The notes under the pieces were generated by a model, which ran no database searches, had not been told where the DNA came from, and saw only the letters and a list, made by a program, of their open reading frames with translations. A stretch of DNA of 19,248 nt from CAIYPH01 sp043744375 (lineage in GTDB: Bacteria; Pseudomonadota; Alphaproteobacteria; Acetobacterales; Acetobacteraceae). The stretch lies in the NCBI GenBank assembly GCA_043744375.1, contig JAYTUU010000117.1, positions 1 to 19,248 on the forward strand, written 5' to 3'. Shown in pieces: positions 1 to 7,298 of the stretch (positions are counted from its first letter, which is position 1; each line of letters begins with the position of its first letter). Both the position numbers and the translations under genes were made by a program.

Positions 1-12
1 CAAGGGCGACAT

Positions 13-31
13 ATTCCATCCGGAATGGAAT
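13..31. repeat. Short inverted repeat near the left edge
   Basis: Two 7-base arms, ATTCCAT and ATGGAAT, flank a 5-base loop. No T-run follows on either strand, so it is not a convincing terminator. It lies in the non-coding left edge (1-145), where I see no gene. Its role is unknown. Confidence 0.3.
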
Positions 32-110
32 TATACAATCTCACCGCGAAGGCCGAAATGAAGCGGTAGTCTTTGGGTTTCGCCTTAGTTCCACCGCGAA
101 CCATGTCTGG

Positions 111-134
111 GCGATGGCGTCGCGACGCCATCGC
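111..134 (-). terminator. Perfect 24-bp palindrome past the glycosyltransferase stop
   Basis: The half-site GCGATGGCGTCG is followed directly by its exact reverse complement. In RNA it would fold into a stem of about ten base pairs with a four-base loop. It begins 11 bp past the stop codon of the glycosyltransferase gene, where an mRNA end is expected. No U-tract follows it, so it is not a canonical Rho-independent terminator. It could instead be a 3' stabilising hairpin or a protein-binding palindrome. Confidence 0.4.
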
Positions 135-145
135 TTGGCTTCCAA

Positions 146-1342
146 TCAGCGCCGGGCAATCAGCTTCGGAAAAGCCGCAGCGACAATGTCCCGATATCTG
201 CGTCCCAACAGTTCTGGCGTCCGGCTGCCGCGTGCATGACGAAGCGCGTCGACTTGCCGTCTGTAGTGCTCGGAATCCAGCGTTTGGACAATGTTGTCGA
301 TCTGGTCGCGCATTGCAGCCGGATCAACACAGAGATACCCGATATCCCCGAATGTATTGAACCAGTTCGCCACAATAGGCAGTTCACCGGCAATGATCGG
401 CTTGAGCCAGGTTACCGCATCGATCAGCGCGCCGCTCGCGGCCAACCGGTAGTAGTCCCCCTGAAACGGCAGAAACACATAGTGTAGCTCCGAAATCATC
501 CGCATGAACTGTTCACGTGCCAGGTAGTCGGTCGCGATCGGATGCGCGAGTACAGAGAAATCCGGCATCTCGGCACCTGGATAGGCGCGGCCAATGACGA
601 AGAATTCCAGCCGCCCCGGATGGCGTTCGGTCATTTCCCGGGCAATTTCCAGGAATATATCGATGCCTTTTGCGAGCGTCGCCTGGCCAACGAAGCCAAT
701 TCGCAATGGATAACTCAGGCTCACCTCAATATCCGCCGATACTTCTGAGATATTGATCGGCAGCGGCAAGACGTCCGTCCGGGCGGCGGCGGCCGGCGCC
801 ATCGTGGCAAGCTCGTCCTTTATGGCCTCCTCGAGAACTAGAAATCGTAGAGTTCGCCAATTCCGTGTCATTGCCGACGTGAGGTCGAATGCCCGGCTCA
901 ACGGGTTGCGCGATCGGTGTGTATTGATTTCGTTGAGATCGCCATGCAGCCCGATCTGCACATAGGTGTTGCGCCGTAGCGACGCCGCGAGAGCGGCCGC
1001 GTAGATCCCCGTGCTGGTTGTCGAGATGAGAACGATCAGGCATGGAGTTCCAGCCGGAACGGCCTGAACGGCGGTGCGGATTGTGCGGAATTCGAGACAA
1101 AAACGGCCCCAGGAAACGATTCCCGGCTTGCCCTGATGGTGAGGGTATATCGCAATCGGGCCGTAGCTGATCGTCCGCAACCCGTTCAGCGCGGGATCGC
1201 GCTGCAATTCGTCGATATGCGCCTGCTCGGCGAACACCCGTATCTGCTGCTCCGGGCACCCATGAACGAAGGTCTGCAAGGTCGCAGCGTTGCCCGGTGC
1301 GTGGACAGTCCCGGTCCAATTCATTTCAAATACAAGGATCAT
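146..1342 (-). CDS. Glycosyltransferase, GT4-like (GT-B fold)
   Basis: Predicted 398-residue glycosyltransferase of the GT4-like type, expected in the cytoplasm or at the inner membrane face, moving a sugar from a nucleotide donor to an unknown acceptor. The C-terminal half carries the donor-domain pattern: a strand-turn IGFVGQATLAKGIDIF at about residues 215-230, and a segment with ASG, LIDAV and KPIIA at about 302-318. The N-terminal half is divergent, so donor and acceptor cannot be named. I chose the ATG at 1342 because the longer open frame runs into the SDR gene that ends at 1389. The start lacks a clear Shine-Dalgarno, and a second ATG six codons in is possible. It lies 46 bp downstream of the SDR gene on the same strand. 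Base composition looks less GC-rich than its neighbours, which could indicate separate acquisition. Confidence 0.75.
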   Translation of the reverse strand: MILVFEMNWTGTVHAPGNAATLQTFVHGCPEQQIRVFAEQAHIDELQRDPALNGLRTISYGPIAIYPHHQGKPGIVSWGRFCLEFRTIRTAVQAVPAGTPCLIVLISTTSTGIYAAALAASLRRNTYVQIGLHGDLNEINTHRSRNPLSRAFDLTSAMTRNWRTLRFLVLEEAIKDELATMAPAAAARTDVLPLPINISEVSADIEVSLSYPLRIGFVGQATLAKGIDIFLEIAREMTERHPGRLEFFVIGRAYPGAEMPDFSVLAHPIATDYLAREQFMRMISELHYVFLPFQGDYYRLAASGALIDAVTWLKPIIAGELPIVANWFNTFGDIGYLCVDPAAMRDQIDNIVQTLDSEHYRRQVDALRHARGSRTPELLGRRYRDIVAAAFPKLIARR

Positions 1343-1388
1343 CCGGAAGGGCGACCCAGCACCCGATAAACCCCCTGCATCAGGATTT

Positions 1389-2159
1389 CTACCACCAGCC
1401 GCCATCGACCGTGAAGAGCTGGCTCGTGCACATCCGGCTGTCGTCGGCGGCAAGCCATAGCACGAGGCGAGCGACATCGTCGGGCACCAGCATGCGTTTC
1501 AGGCACTGCGCGGCCAAGGTTGCCGCCTCCGCCGCGGGGGTCAGCCACAATGTCTTCTGGCGCTCGGTGAGGATCCACCCGGGTATCACGCAATTCACCC
1601 GAATGTTGTCTGGGCCAAGATCCTTGGCAAAGCTGCGGGTTAGGCCCTCGACGCCCGCCTTGGCCGTCGTGTAGCCCGGCATTCCGCCCATCGCGAGGTG
1701 CCAGGAGATCGACCCGAAATTGATAATCGAGCCGCCGCCATGGGCCTGCATGATCGGGGCCGCGGCCTGGATGGCGAAGAACTGGTGGCGCAAATTCACC
1801 TGCAACCGGTCCTCCCAGTAGGCGACGGTGACGTCCTTCCAGTCATGGCGCTCGTCATGGGCCGCGTTGTTGACCAGCGTCCGGATGGGACCGATCTGGT
1901 CGTTCGCCGCCGCAACTGCCGCTTGCAGGGCCGGGATGTCCCGCAAATCGCACGGAATGAACAGCGGTTCGAACTGACCCTTGGCCGCAATGCCGGCCAC
2001 CAATGCCCGCGCCGCGTCCTCCTGGATGTCCACGAAGGCGACCCGCGCACCCTGCGCGGCGAAATGCGCGACATGGGCCGCACCGATGCCCGTCGCGCCG
2101 CCCGTAATGAACACGGCGCGGCCGTTCAGGCTTGGATAGACGGCATCATCTGCATGCAT
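1389..2159 (-). CDS. Short-chain dehydrogenase/reductase (SDR)
   Basis: A 256-residue classical SDR, a cytoplasmic NAD(P)-dependent oxidoreductase acting on an unknown alcohol or ketone. Visible motifs are the cofactor-binding TGGATGIG (19-26), the structural NNAA (97-100), and the catalytic set N122, S150, Y163 and K167 in YTTAK. The length is standard and the end, FTVDGGWW, is typical of the family. An acidic residue after beta-2 (VDIQ, about 43-46) suggests NAD preference, by family rule. The ATG at 2159 is preceded by GAGGG at good spacing. That site begins within the TGA of the shrunken SDR upstream, so the two were probably translationally coupled. The only downstream gene on this strand is the glycosyltransferase. 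Confidence 0.88.
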   Translation of the reverse strand: MHADDAVYPSLNGRAVFITGGATGIGAAHVAHFAAQGARVAFVDIQEDAARALVAGIAAKGQFEPLFIPCDLRDIPALQAAVAAANDQIGPIRTLVNNAAHDERHDWKDVTVAYWEDRLQVNLRHQFFAIQAAAPIMQAHGGGSIINFGSISWHLAMGGMPGYTTAKAGVEGLTRSFAKDLGPDNIRVNCVIPGWILTERQKTLWLTPAAEAATLAAQCLKRMLVPDDVARLVLWLAADDSRMCTSQLFTVDGGWW

Positions 2160-2169
2160 GATCTGACCC

Positions 2170-2341
2170 TCAGAAGTCTCGTGAGTAGCCCGCCGTCCAG
2201 CCGCCGTCCACCGTCAGGACATGCCCGGTGATATACCCCGGATCGGGTGCCGCCAGGAACAAGGCAGCCCGCGATGGCCCGGCCAATGCCGCGGCCGGAG
2301 CCGGTGACGAGCGCCACTTTGCCGCTGAGATCAACCCGCAT
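2170..2341 (-). pseudogene. SDR gene reduced to its two ends by internal deletion
   Basis: A second SDR survives only as fragments. From the ATG at 2341 about 24 codons read as a normal SDR N-terminus with the cofactor loop TGSGRGIG. The frame then breaks near 2265-2273. In another frame the DNA reads as a normal SDR C-terminus: AALFLAAPDPGYITGH, then LTVDGGW, then GYSRDF and TGA at 2170-2172. Roughly 190-200 codons, including the catalytic Tyr and Lys, are missing. The start region is intact, with GGGAGG six bases before the ATG. Read in the starting frame it would give a 71-residue non-functional peptide running into the next gene. Its former position as first gene of the minus operon suggests a redundant or partner dehydrogenase was lost. 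Confidence 0.8.
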
Positions 2342-2380
2342 GATATCCTCCCGCTTGGCGAACTTTGGCGGTGCAGCCCT

Positions 2381-2454
2381 GTTTCTTATCCACGCGCGGC
2401 GTCGCCTTGCAGGCTTGGTTTCTTATCCACGCGCGGCGTCGCCTTGCAGGCTTG
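2381..2454. repeat. Two perfect tandem copies of a 37-bp unit
   Basis: The unit beginning GTTTCTTATCCACGCGCGGC occurs at 2381-2417 and again, identical and immediately adjacent, at 2418-2454. It lies in the spacer between the minus-strand SDR remnant and the plus-strand E1 gene, just upstream of the TATAAT at 2481. Perfect identity points to a recent duplication. There are only two copies and no spacers, so it is not CRISPR. It may be a member of a dispersed repeat family or a duplicated regulatory site. Confidence 0.9.
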
Positions 2455-2456
2455 CC

Positions 2457-2486
2457 CGGTCATGGGTAGCGTAAAGCTATTATAAT
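2457..2486 (+). promoter_or_regulatory. Candidate promoter of the E1/hydroxyacid dehydrogenase operon
   Basis: TATAAT, a perfect -10 consensus, lies at 2481-2486 in otherwise GC-rich DNA. The best -35 is weak (CGGTCA at 2457-2462, 18-bp spacing). Transcription from here would give a leader of about 35-40 bases before the ATG at 2531. An activator may be needed given the poor -35. The tandem repeat ends just upstream. Confidence 0.4.
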
Positions 2487-2530
2487 CTTTGTCCCTCCTC
2501 CAGGGGGTGGCGAAGGGGGAGAACGAACCG

Positions 2531-4924
2531 ATGGCCAAGAAAGCTGCCGCGCAAGCGGGCCGCAACAACCCGCCACTGCCGCCAGGCCTCTCCGCCGAGG
2601 CGATGCTGCGGCTCTATGAGCAGATGACCCTGCTGCGCCGGTTCGAGCAGGCGGCCCAGATCGCCTGTCGTACGGGCGAGACGCCGGGCTTCCTGCATCT
2701 CTATATCGGCGAGGAGGCGGTCGCCACCGGCGTCTGCGCGCATCTGCGCCCGGCCGACTGGATCACCTCCACCCACCGCGGCCACGGCCACGCGCTCGCC
2801 AAGGGCATGGACCCGAAATCCCTGATGGCGGAACTCTATGGCAAGGGCGGCGGCGCGGTCGGCGGGCGCGGCGGCACGATGCATCTCTATGACCGCGGCA
2901 TCGGCCTCTTCGGCACCAACGGCGTGGTGGCATCCGGCGCACCCCATGCCCTGGGGGCGGCGATCAGCGCCCAGTTCCGCGGCACCGGCGACGTCGGCGT
3001 GGCCTTCTTCGGCGACGGCGCGACCAACCATGGCGGCTTCCACGAGGCGTTGAACATCGCCGGCTTCCGGCGCGCTCCGGTAGTGTTCGTCTGCGAGAAC
3101 AACCTGTACGCGACGGCCACCGCGCTCAGTTCGGTCACCCTCAACCCCGAGGTTGCCACCCGTGCCGCCGCCTACGGCATCCCCGGCGTCGCCGTCGACG
3201 GCAACGATGTCGTGGCCATGTGGACGGCCGTGAAGGAGGCCGTCGATCGCGCCCGCCGTGGCGACGGGCCGACCTTGATCGAGGCAAAAACCTACCGCAC
3301 GGTCGGCCATCACGAGGGCGATCCGGTCACCGGCGCCTACCGCTCGCAGGCCGAGGTCGATAGCTGGACGGCGCGCTGCCCGGTTACCACCTTCCGCGCC
3401 CGCCTGGTCGAGGAGTTCGGCATCGCCACCGAGGCGGTGCTTGGCGCGATCGAGCAGCGCATCGACGACGTGGTGCAGGAGAGCGTCGATTTCGCCCGCG
3501 CCTCGCCGGAACCCGATCCGGCCAGCGTGATGCGCCACACCTATGCGGACCCGATCAACCCGGCCATCGCGATCAAGTCCCGCCCTGCGGCGAAAACCGT
3601 CGAGACCTCCTGGCTCGATGCGGTGCGCGACGGCATTGCCGAGGAAATGCGCGCCAACCGCAATGTCCTCTACTTCGGCGAGGGCACCGGCGAACGCGGC
3701 GGCACGTTCGCGCACACCAAGGGCCTGTACCAGGAATTCGGCGCCGACCGGGTTGTAGACATGCCGATCAGCGAGCAGGGCTTCACCGGTGCCGCGCTCG
3801 GCTGCTCCGCCACCGGCGTGCGCGTCATCGCCGACCTGATGTTCGCGGATTTCTTGTTTGAGGCCGGCGGCCAGATTGCGTTGCAGGCGGCGAAACTGCG
3901 CTACATGAGCAACGGCCAGATGAACGCGCCGATGGTCATTCGCGTTGGCTGCGGCACGGTCCGCAGCACGGGGCCGCACCACAGCGGCACCTATCATCCG
4001 GTATGGGCGCATATCCCCGGCCTGATCGTCTGCATGCCCGCCACGCCGGCGGACGCCAAGGGCCTGATGAAGACGGCACTCCAGGCCGGCGATCCCGTGC
4101 TGATGCTGGAGACCAAGGCGCTGTTCGCCAGCAAGGGGCCGGTGCCCGAAGGCGAGCATTACGTGCCATTCGGCCTCGCCCGCATCGCCCGCAGTGGCAC
4201 GCACATCACCATCGCGGCCACCGGACAAATGGTCCACCGCTCGCTGGAGGCGGCGGAAATGCTGGCCGCCGAGGGGATCGAGGTCGAGGTGATCGACATG
4301 CGCACGATCCAGCCGCTCGATGTCGATACGGTCGCCGAAAGCGTGTCCAAGACCCACCATCTTCTCGTCGTAGACGAGGGGTGGCCGATGATGGGCGTCG
4401 GCGCCGAACTCGGCCAGGCGATGAACGAGATCGCCTTCGACCAGTTGGACGCACCCGTCGCGCGCCTGCACACCGCGCCGGTAACGCATCCGTTCGGCCC
4501 TGCGCTGGAGCGCGCGATGCTCGTCAACGCCGATCGCGTCGTGGCCCGGGTGAAGGAAGTGCTCGCCGGCAAGGCCACGCCGCCCTGGCGATGGAAGGGC
4601 CGCCCCGACGGGGTGCAGGCGCCGATCGAGGCGATCGCGGTCGCGCCCGCGCCAAAAGCCCCGCCGCCGAGCCTCGGCACCCTCAAGGGCGCGCTGATCA
4701 ACATGCCCTTCGGCGATCTGACCGTCGATTCCGGCAAGTTCGTGCGCTGGACGGTCGCGGACGGCGCAAAAGTCACCAAGGGCGACCTCGTGGCGGAAAT
4801 CGAGACCGACAAGGCGGTGGTGGAAATCGAGGCGCCGGCCGACGGGATCGTCGCCCAGGTGGTCAAGGAGGCCGGCGTGGTGGTCAAGATGGGTGCAACC
4901 ATTGGCGTGGTGAAAGCGAACTGA
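2531..4924 (+). CDS. Fused 2-oxoacid dehydrogenase E1 (alpha-beta) with C-terminal lipoyl domain
   Basis: A 797-residue cytoplasmic enzyme predicted to decarboxylate a 2-oxoacid with thiamine diphosphate and pass the acyl group to lipoate. The E1-alpha part spans about residues 15-330, with the ThDP motif starting GDGATNHGGFHEALN at 161 and ending ENN, and with the loop GHHEGDP. The E1-beta part spans about 365-690, with the active-site GPHHSG at 481-486. A lipoyl domain covers about 725-797 and carries ETDKAVVE, with K761 as the lipoylation site. Alpha and beta are normally separate chains and the lipoyl domain usually belongs to E2, so the fusion is notable. I chose the ATG at 2531 because GGGGGAG lies 9 bases upstream; a TTG at 2489 has no such site. 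Pyruvate, acetoin and branched-chain 2-oxoacids are all possible substrates. No E2 or E3 is nearby. Confidence 0.9.
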   Translation: MAKKAAAQAGRNNPPLPPGLSAEAMLRLYEQMTLLRRFEQAAQIACRTGETPGFLHLYIGEEAVATGVCAHLRPADWITSTHRGHGHALAKGMDPKSLMAELYGKGGGAVGGRGGTMHLYDRGIGLFGTNGVVASGAPHALGAAISAQFRGTGDVGVAFFGDGATNHGGFHEALNIAGFRRAPVVFVCENNLYATATALSSVTLNPEVATRAAAYGIPGVAVDGNDVVAMWTAVKEAVDRARRGDGPTLIEAKTYRTVGHHEGDPVTGAYRSQAEVDSWTARCPVTTFRARLVEEFGIATEAVLGAIEQRIDDVVQESVDFARASPEPDPASVMRHTYADPINPAIAIKSRPAAKTVETSWLDAVRDGIAEEMRANRNVLYFGEGTGERGGTFAHTKGLYQEFGADRVVDMPISEQGFTGAALGCSATGVRVIADLMFADFLFEAGGQIALQAAKLRYMSNGQMNAPMVIRVGCGTVRSTGPHHSGTYHPVWAHIPGLIVCMPATPADAKGLMKTALQAGDPVLMLETKALFASKGPVPEGEHYVPFGLARIARSGTHITIAATGQMVHRSLEAAEMLAAEGIEVEVIDMRTIQPLDVDTVAESVSKTHHLLVVDEGWPMMGVGAELGQAMNEIAFDQLDAPVARLHTAPVTHPFGPALERAMLVNADRVVARVKEVLAGKATPPWRWKGRPDGVQAPIEAIAVAPAPKAPPPSLGTLKGALINMPFGDLTVDSGKFVRWTVADGAKVTKGDLVAEIETDKAVVEIEAPADGIVAQVVKEAGVVVKMGATIGVVKAN

Positions 4925-4925
4925 C

Positions 4926-5933
4926 ATGAACGTTCTGTATCTGAACTATCCCACCTCGCCCGACGGCCTTGAGCAAGCGACCTTCGGCGATATCGCCAAG
5001 CTGACCAGCTACGGCGTCTCCGACGTGCCGCCCGTCGCCGAATGCCTGGCCGCGGACGGCATCATCTCCGGCTCGGCGAACCATGATGTTGGGCCGGTGG
5101 ATCAGTATCCGAATTGCAAGATCATCGTCCGCATGGGCGTCGGCTACGACAATCTCGACAGCGTCGCCTGGGCCGCGCGCGGCGTGCCGGTCTGCAACGT
5201 GCCCGACTACGGCACGACGGAAGTCGCCGACCACGCCGTCAGCCTGATGCTGACCCTCGCGCGCGGCACCCACTACTACGCCTCCCGCCTCGCCGCCGAT
5301 CCGGTCGGCAACTGGGGCTGGGCGCCCGGCGCACCGCTGATGCGGCGCCTGCGCGGTGCAACCTTCGGCGTCATCGGCCTCGGGCGGATCGGGCTGGCGG
5401 CGGCGCGGCGCGCGCGTGGCTTCGACATGGAGGTGGTCTTCTACGACCCGCATCTGCCGAACGGGGCGGAACTCGGCGTCGGCTTCAAGCGGGTGCAGAG
5501 CCTCAACGAATTGATGGCGATGAGCGACGCCGTCAGCCTGCATGCGCCCCTCTCGGACGCCACGCGGGCCATCATCAACGCCGACTCGCTGGCCCACGCG
5601 AAGAAGGACATGATCCTCGTCAACACCGCCCGCGGCCCGCTGGTCGATCTCGATGCGCTCTATGACGCGCTGAAATCCGGTCAGATCGGCGGCGCGGCGC
5701 TCGACGTGCTGCCCGCCGAGCCGCCGGTGCCGATGCACAAGCTGCTGGTGGCGCTCAAGAACGGCGAGGCCTGGATCAAGGACCGCCTGATCCTGACGCC
5801 GCACGCCGCCTTCTTCAGCCCGCCCGCCAATCTCGACATCCGCCGCAAGGCCGCCGAGGTGGTGCTGTACTATTTGCGCGACGGGCGGTTGACCAATTGT
5901 GTCAATGGGCATTTGTTGCGAAAAAACAATTGA
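4926..5933 (+). CDS. D-isomer-specific 2-hydroxyacid dehydrogenase (CtBP-like)
   Basis: A 335-residue cytoplasmic NAD(P)-dependent dehydrogenase interconverting a D-2-hydroxyacid and a 2-oxoacid. The Rossmann motif GLGRIG is at 151-156. The catalytic Arg, Glu and His of the family are R236 (NTARGP), E265 (LPAEPP) and H293 (TPHAAF). The length is typical and the arrangement resembles the C-terminal-binding-protein branch. The ATG sits one base after the TGA of the E1 fusion, so the two are almost certainly co-transcribed and coupled. This suggests the dehydrogenase makes, or removes, the 2-oxoacid used by E1. The real substrate is not visible from sequence; phosphoglycerate-type and glyoxylate-type activities remain alternatives. 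Confidence 0.88.
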   Translation: MNVLYLNYPTSPDGLEQATFGDIAKLTSYGVSDVPPVAECLAADGIISGSANHDVGPVDQYPNCKIIVRMGVGYDNLDSVAWAARGVPVCNVPDYGTTEVADHAVSLMLTLARGTHYYASRLAADPVGNWGWAPGAPLMRRLRGATFGVIGLGRIGLAAARRARGFDMEVVFYDPHLPNGAELGVGFKRVQSLNELMAMSDAVSLHAPLSDATRAIINADSLAHAKKDMILVNTARGPLVDLDALYDALKSGQIGGAALDVLPAEPPVPMHKLLVALKNGEAWIKDRLILTPHAAFFSPPANLDIRRKAAEVVLYYLRDGRLTNCVNGHLLRKNN

Positions 5934-5941
5934 TTTGGCTG

Positions 5942-5966
5942 GCGGGACGGCCGGAAGCCGCCCCGC
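5942..5966. terminator. Hairpin between convergent genes
   Basis: Arms GCGGGACGGC (5942-5951) and GCCGCCCCGC (5957-5966) pair with one mismatch around a 5-base loop. The hairpin sits in the 39-bp gap between the hydroxyacid dehydrogenase stop and the GYD-gene stop. On the minus strand a run of six T follows about 15 bases later; the plus strand has no T-run. A weak bidirectional terminator is the likeliest role. Confidence 0.4.
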
Positions 5967-5972
5967 GCCGTC

Positions 5973-6305
5973 TCACTTCGCCGGCTTGTAGACCTTGCCG
6001 ACGTCGGATGCCCGTATCATGCCGGCGACCGCCTCGGCACCGGTCATCAGCACCGTCGTTTTCCCCGCTTTGAGCGCACCACCGGCAGCGACCGCGACGG
6101 CAATCGCCGTCATCGCTTCGTTGTCCGGCAGGTCGAGGATGAAAACGAGGTCGTAGTCGCCGAAACAATACCAGCCGTTGACCAGTTTGCCCCCCACCGA
6201 TTCGGCGGCGGCTTTTGCGACGGTCTTGATACGGTCCTGCGGTTTCTTCATCTGCGCCGCCATCGATTCGGCGGTGTAGGAAAGTTGATACATGTAGAGA
6301 GGCAT
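5973..6305 (-). CDS. GYD-domain protein
   Basis: A 110-residue small cytoplasmic protein resembling the GYD family, a ferredoxin-fold (dimeric alpha/beta barrel-like) group without established function. It begins MPLYMYQLSYTAES. It has the characteristic core GGKLVNGWYCFGDYD followed by a hydrophobic strand VFILDLPD, then an alanine-rich helix. The length matches the family. The start at 6305 is set by AAGGAG six bases upstream; a longer frame to 6377 lacks a site and runs into the promoter. It lies downstream of the GntR gene on the same strand, with a 149-bp gap containing its own candidate promoter. Confidence 0.75.
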   Translation of the reverse strand: MPLYMYQLSYTAESMAAQMKKPQDRIKTVAKAAAESVGGKLVNGWYCFGDYDLVFILDLPDNEAMTAIAVAVAAGGALKAGKTTVLMTGAEAVAGMIRASDVGKVYKPAK

Positions 6306-6371
6306 GTTTTTCTCCTTCTCGCGATGTTTGACGCTTCCTCCAAGGCCTGCCGGTACCCTATGGCTCCCAGA

Positions 6372-6394
6372 TGGCATTTATACGAATACTGCCA
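6372..6394 (-). promoter_or_regulatory. Dyad TGGCA-N13-TGCCA, candidate operator
   Basis: TGGCA at 6372-6376 and TGCCA at 6390-6394 form an inverted repeat around 13 AT-rich bases that contain the candidate -10 of the GYD gene. A regulator bound here would block that promoter. The adjacent GntR protein is a possible ligand, but nothing in the sequence proves it. Confidence 0.3.
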
Positions 6395-6411
6395 AATTAC
6401 GATTTTGTCAA
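6383..6411 (-). promoter_or_regulatory. Candidate promoter of the GYD gene
   Basis: On the minus strand a perfect -35 TTGACA (6406-6411) is followed after 17 bp by TATTCG (6383-6388). A TATAAA overlaps it at 6378-6383 but with too long a spacing from this -35. The region is clearly AT-richer than its surroundings. The leader to the ATG at 6305 would be about 70 bases. Confidence 0.45.
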
Positions 6412-6454
6412 TGGATACCGTCGCCATGGGGCATGGAGCTGCACTATCGCAAGT

Positions 6455-7201
6455 CTAGGGAAAATCATAACTTAGGCTATAACGATCCCCCCGGTGCCGG
6501 GCGATCGTCAGTTCCACCGGCGAGCCGTCTTCCGCCCGCCATAGCATCCGGCTAACCAACACCGGCGCACCCTCCTCGGTGTCGAGCGCGCGGGCCAGGG
6601 CGGCGTCGGCGCGCTCGGCGGTGACGGTGATATGGGCGCCCGACAATTTGAGCCCGAGCCGTCGCTCGACGGAGCGGAACACCACGACGTCGTCGAAATC
6701 CGCCATCGTCAGCCGCGCGCCGATGGTCGGAGGGAAATAGATGGTGATTTCGCTGAGTGGCCCGCCGCCGGCGATCAGCCGACCGCGCAGGCAATAAAGT
6801 TCCTCGCCGGAATCGAGACCGAACACGGCGGCGGCTTCGGCGGAGCGGCGGCGGCCGTAGCCGCTGACGCGCAGTTCCGCGCCTTCGGTGGCGGCGACGA
6901 CGTCCTCGATGCTGTTGAGCGCGCGGGCGGCGGGCGGGCGCGGCGCGCTGGCCGCGACGACGGCGGCCTTGGCCGGGCGCTTGCGGATGAGGCCCTCCTG
7001 CTCCAACTCCCGCAATGCGTGGCGGACCGTGATGAGGCTGACGGTGAAGGCATCGGCCAGAGCCGCCTCGGTCGGCAGTTCGGTGCCGACACCGATGCGC
7101 TCGCCGGTGATGGCCGCGCGCAACTGCGCCGCCGCCTGGCGGTAGAGCGGGCCGGCGCCCCGGCTCAGCCGGCGCGCCACGAAAGGGCGGGACGCATTCA
7201 T
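6455..7201 (-). CDS. GntR-family regulator with UTRA domain (HutC/FarR type)
   Basis: A 248-residue DNA-binding regulator. The winged helix is at about 15-80, with the signature LPTEAALADAF (42-52) and TVRHALRELEQEGLI (58-72). The UTRA effector domain is at about 95-242, with GLDSGEELYCLRGRLI, SEITIYFPP and the C-terminal SPVELTIARHRGDRY. UTRA regulators commonly bind sugar phosphates, amino acids or similar metabolites. I chose the ATG at 7201 because it precedes the conserved domain closely; upstream in-frame ATGs have no better ribosome site. The gene is divergent from the alpha/beta hydrolase (97-bp gap), the usual layout for control of the neighbouring operon. The ligand is unknown. Confidence 0.85.
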   Translation of the reverse strand: MNASRPFVARRLSRGAGPLYRQAAAQLRAAITGERIGVGTELPTEAALADAFTVSLITVRHALRELEQEGLIRKRPAKAAVVAASAPRPPAARALNSIEDVVAATEGAELRVSGYGRRRSAEAAAVFGLDSGEELYCLRGRLIAGGGPLSEITIYFPPTIGARLTMADFDDVVVFRSVERRLGLKLSGAHITVTAERADAALARALDTEEGAPVLVSRMLWRAEDGSPVELTIARHRGDRYSLSYDFP

Positions 7202-7298
7202 CCCGCTGTCATACGGCCAACCGCCCCGCCCTGTCATGCCGCAGTCGACGCCGCCGGTTCGGCCCGCTAAACCCGGGGTCAAATGAGGAGCTACGACC

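Noticed and set aside
1343..1477. Longer N-terminus for the glycosyltransferase
   Set aside because: It overlaps the SDR gene's 3' end, and its sequence is low-complexity and unlike glycosyltransferases.
2381..2454. CRISPR array
   Set aside because: Only two directly adjacent units without spacers and no cas genes.
2489..2530. TTG start for the E1 fusion
   Set aside because: No ribosome site, and it sits almost at the predicted transcription start; the ATG at 2531 has GGGGGAG.
2480..4927. 815-codon open frame antisense to the E1 fusion
   Set aside because: It mirrors the E1 gene, has His/Arg/Asp/Gly-rich composition with no family features, and is explained by high-GC codon bias on the coding strand.
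4003..4929. Long Arg-rich frame inside the E1 gene on the same strand
   Set aside because: Frame-shifted reading of GC-rich codons, extremely Arg/Gly/Asp biased, with no start signal.
7206..7237. Two CTGTCAT repeats 25 bp apart as operator sites in the GntR/hydrolase gap
   Set aside because: Seven-base direct repeats without dyad symmetry; too weak to call without comparison to relatives.
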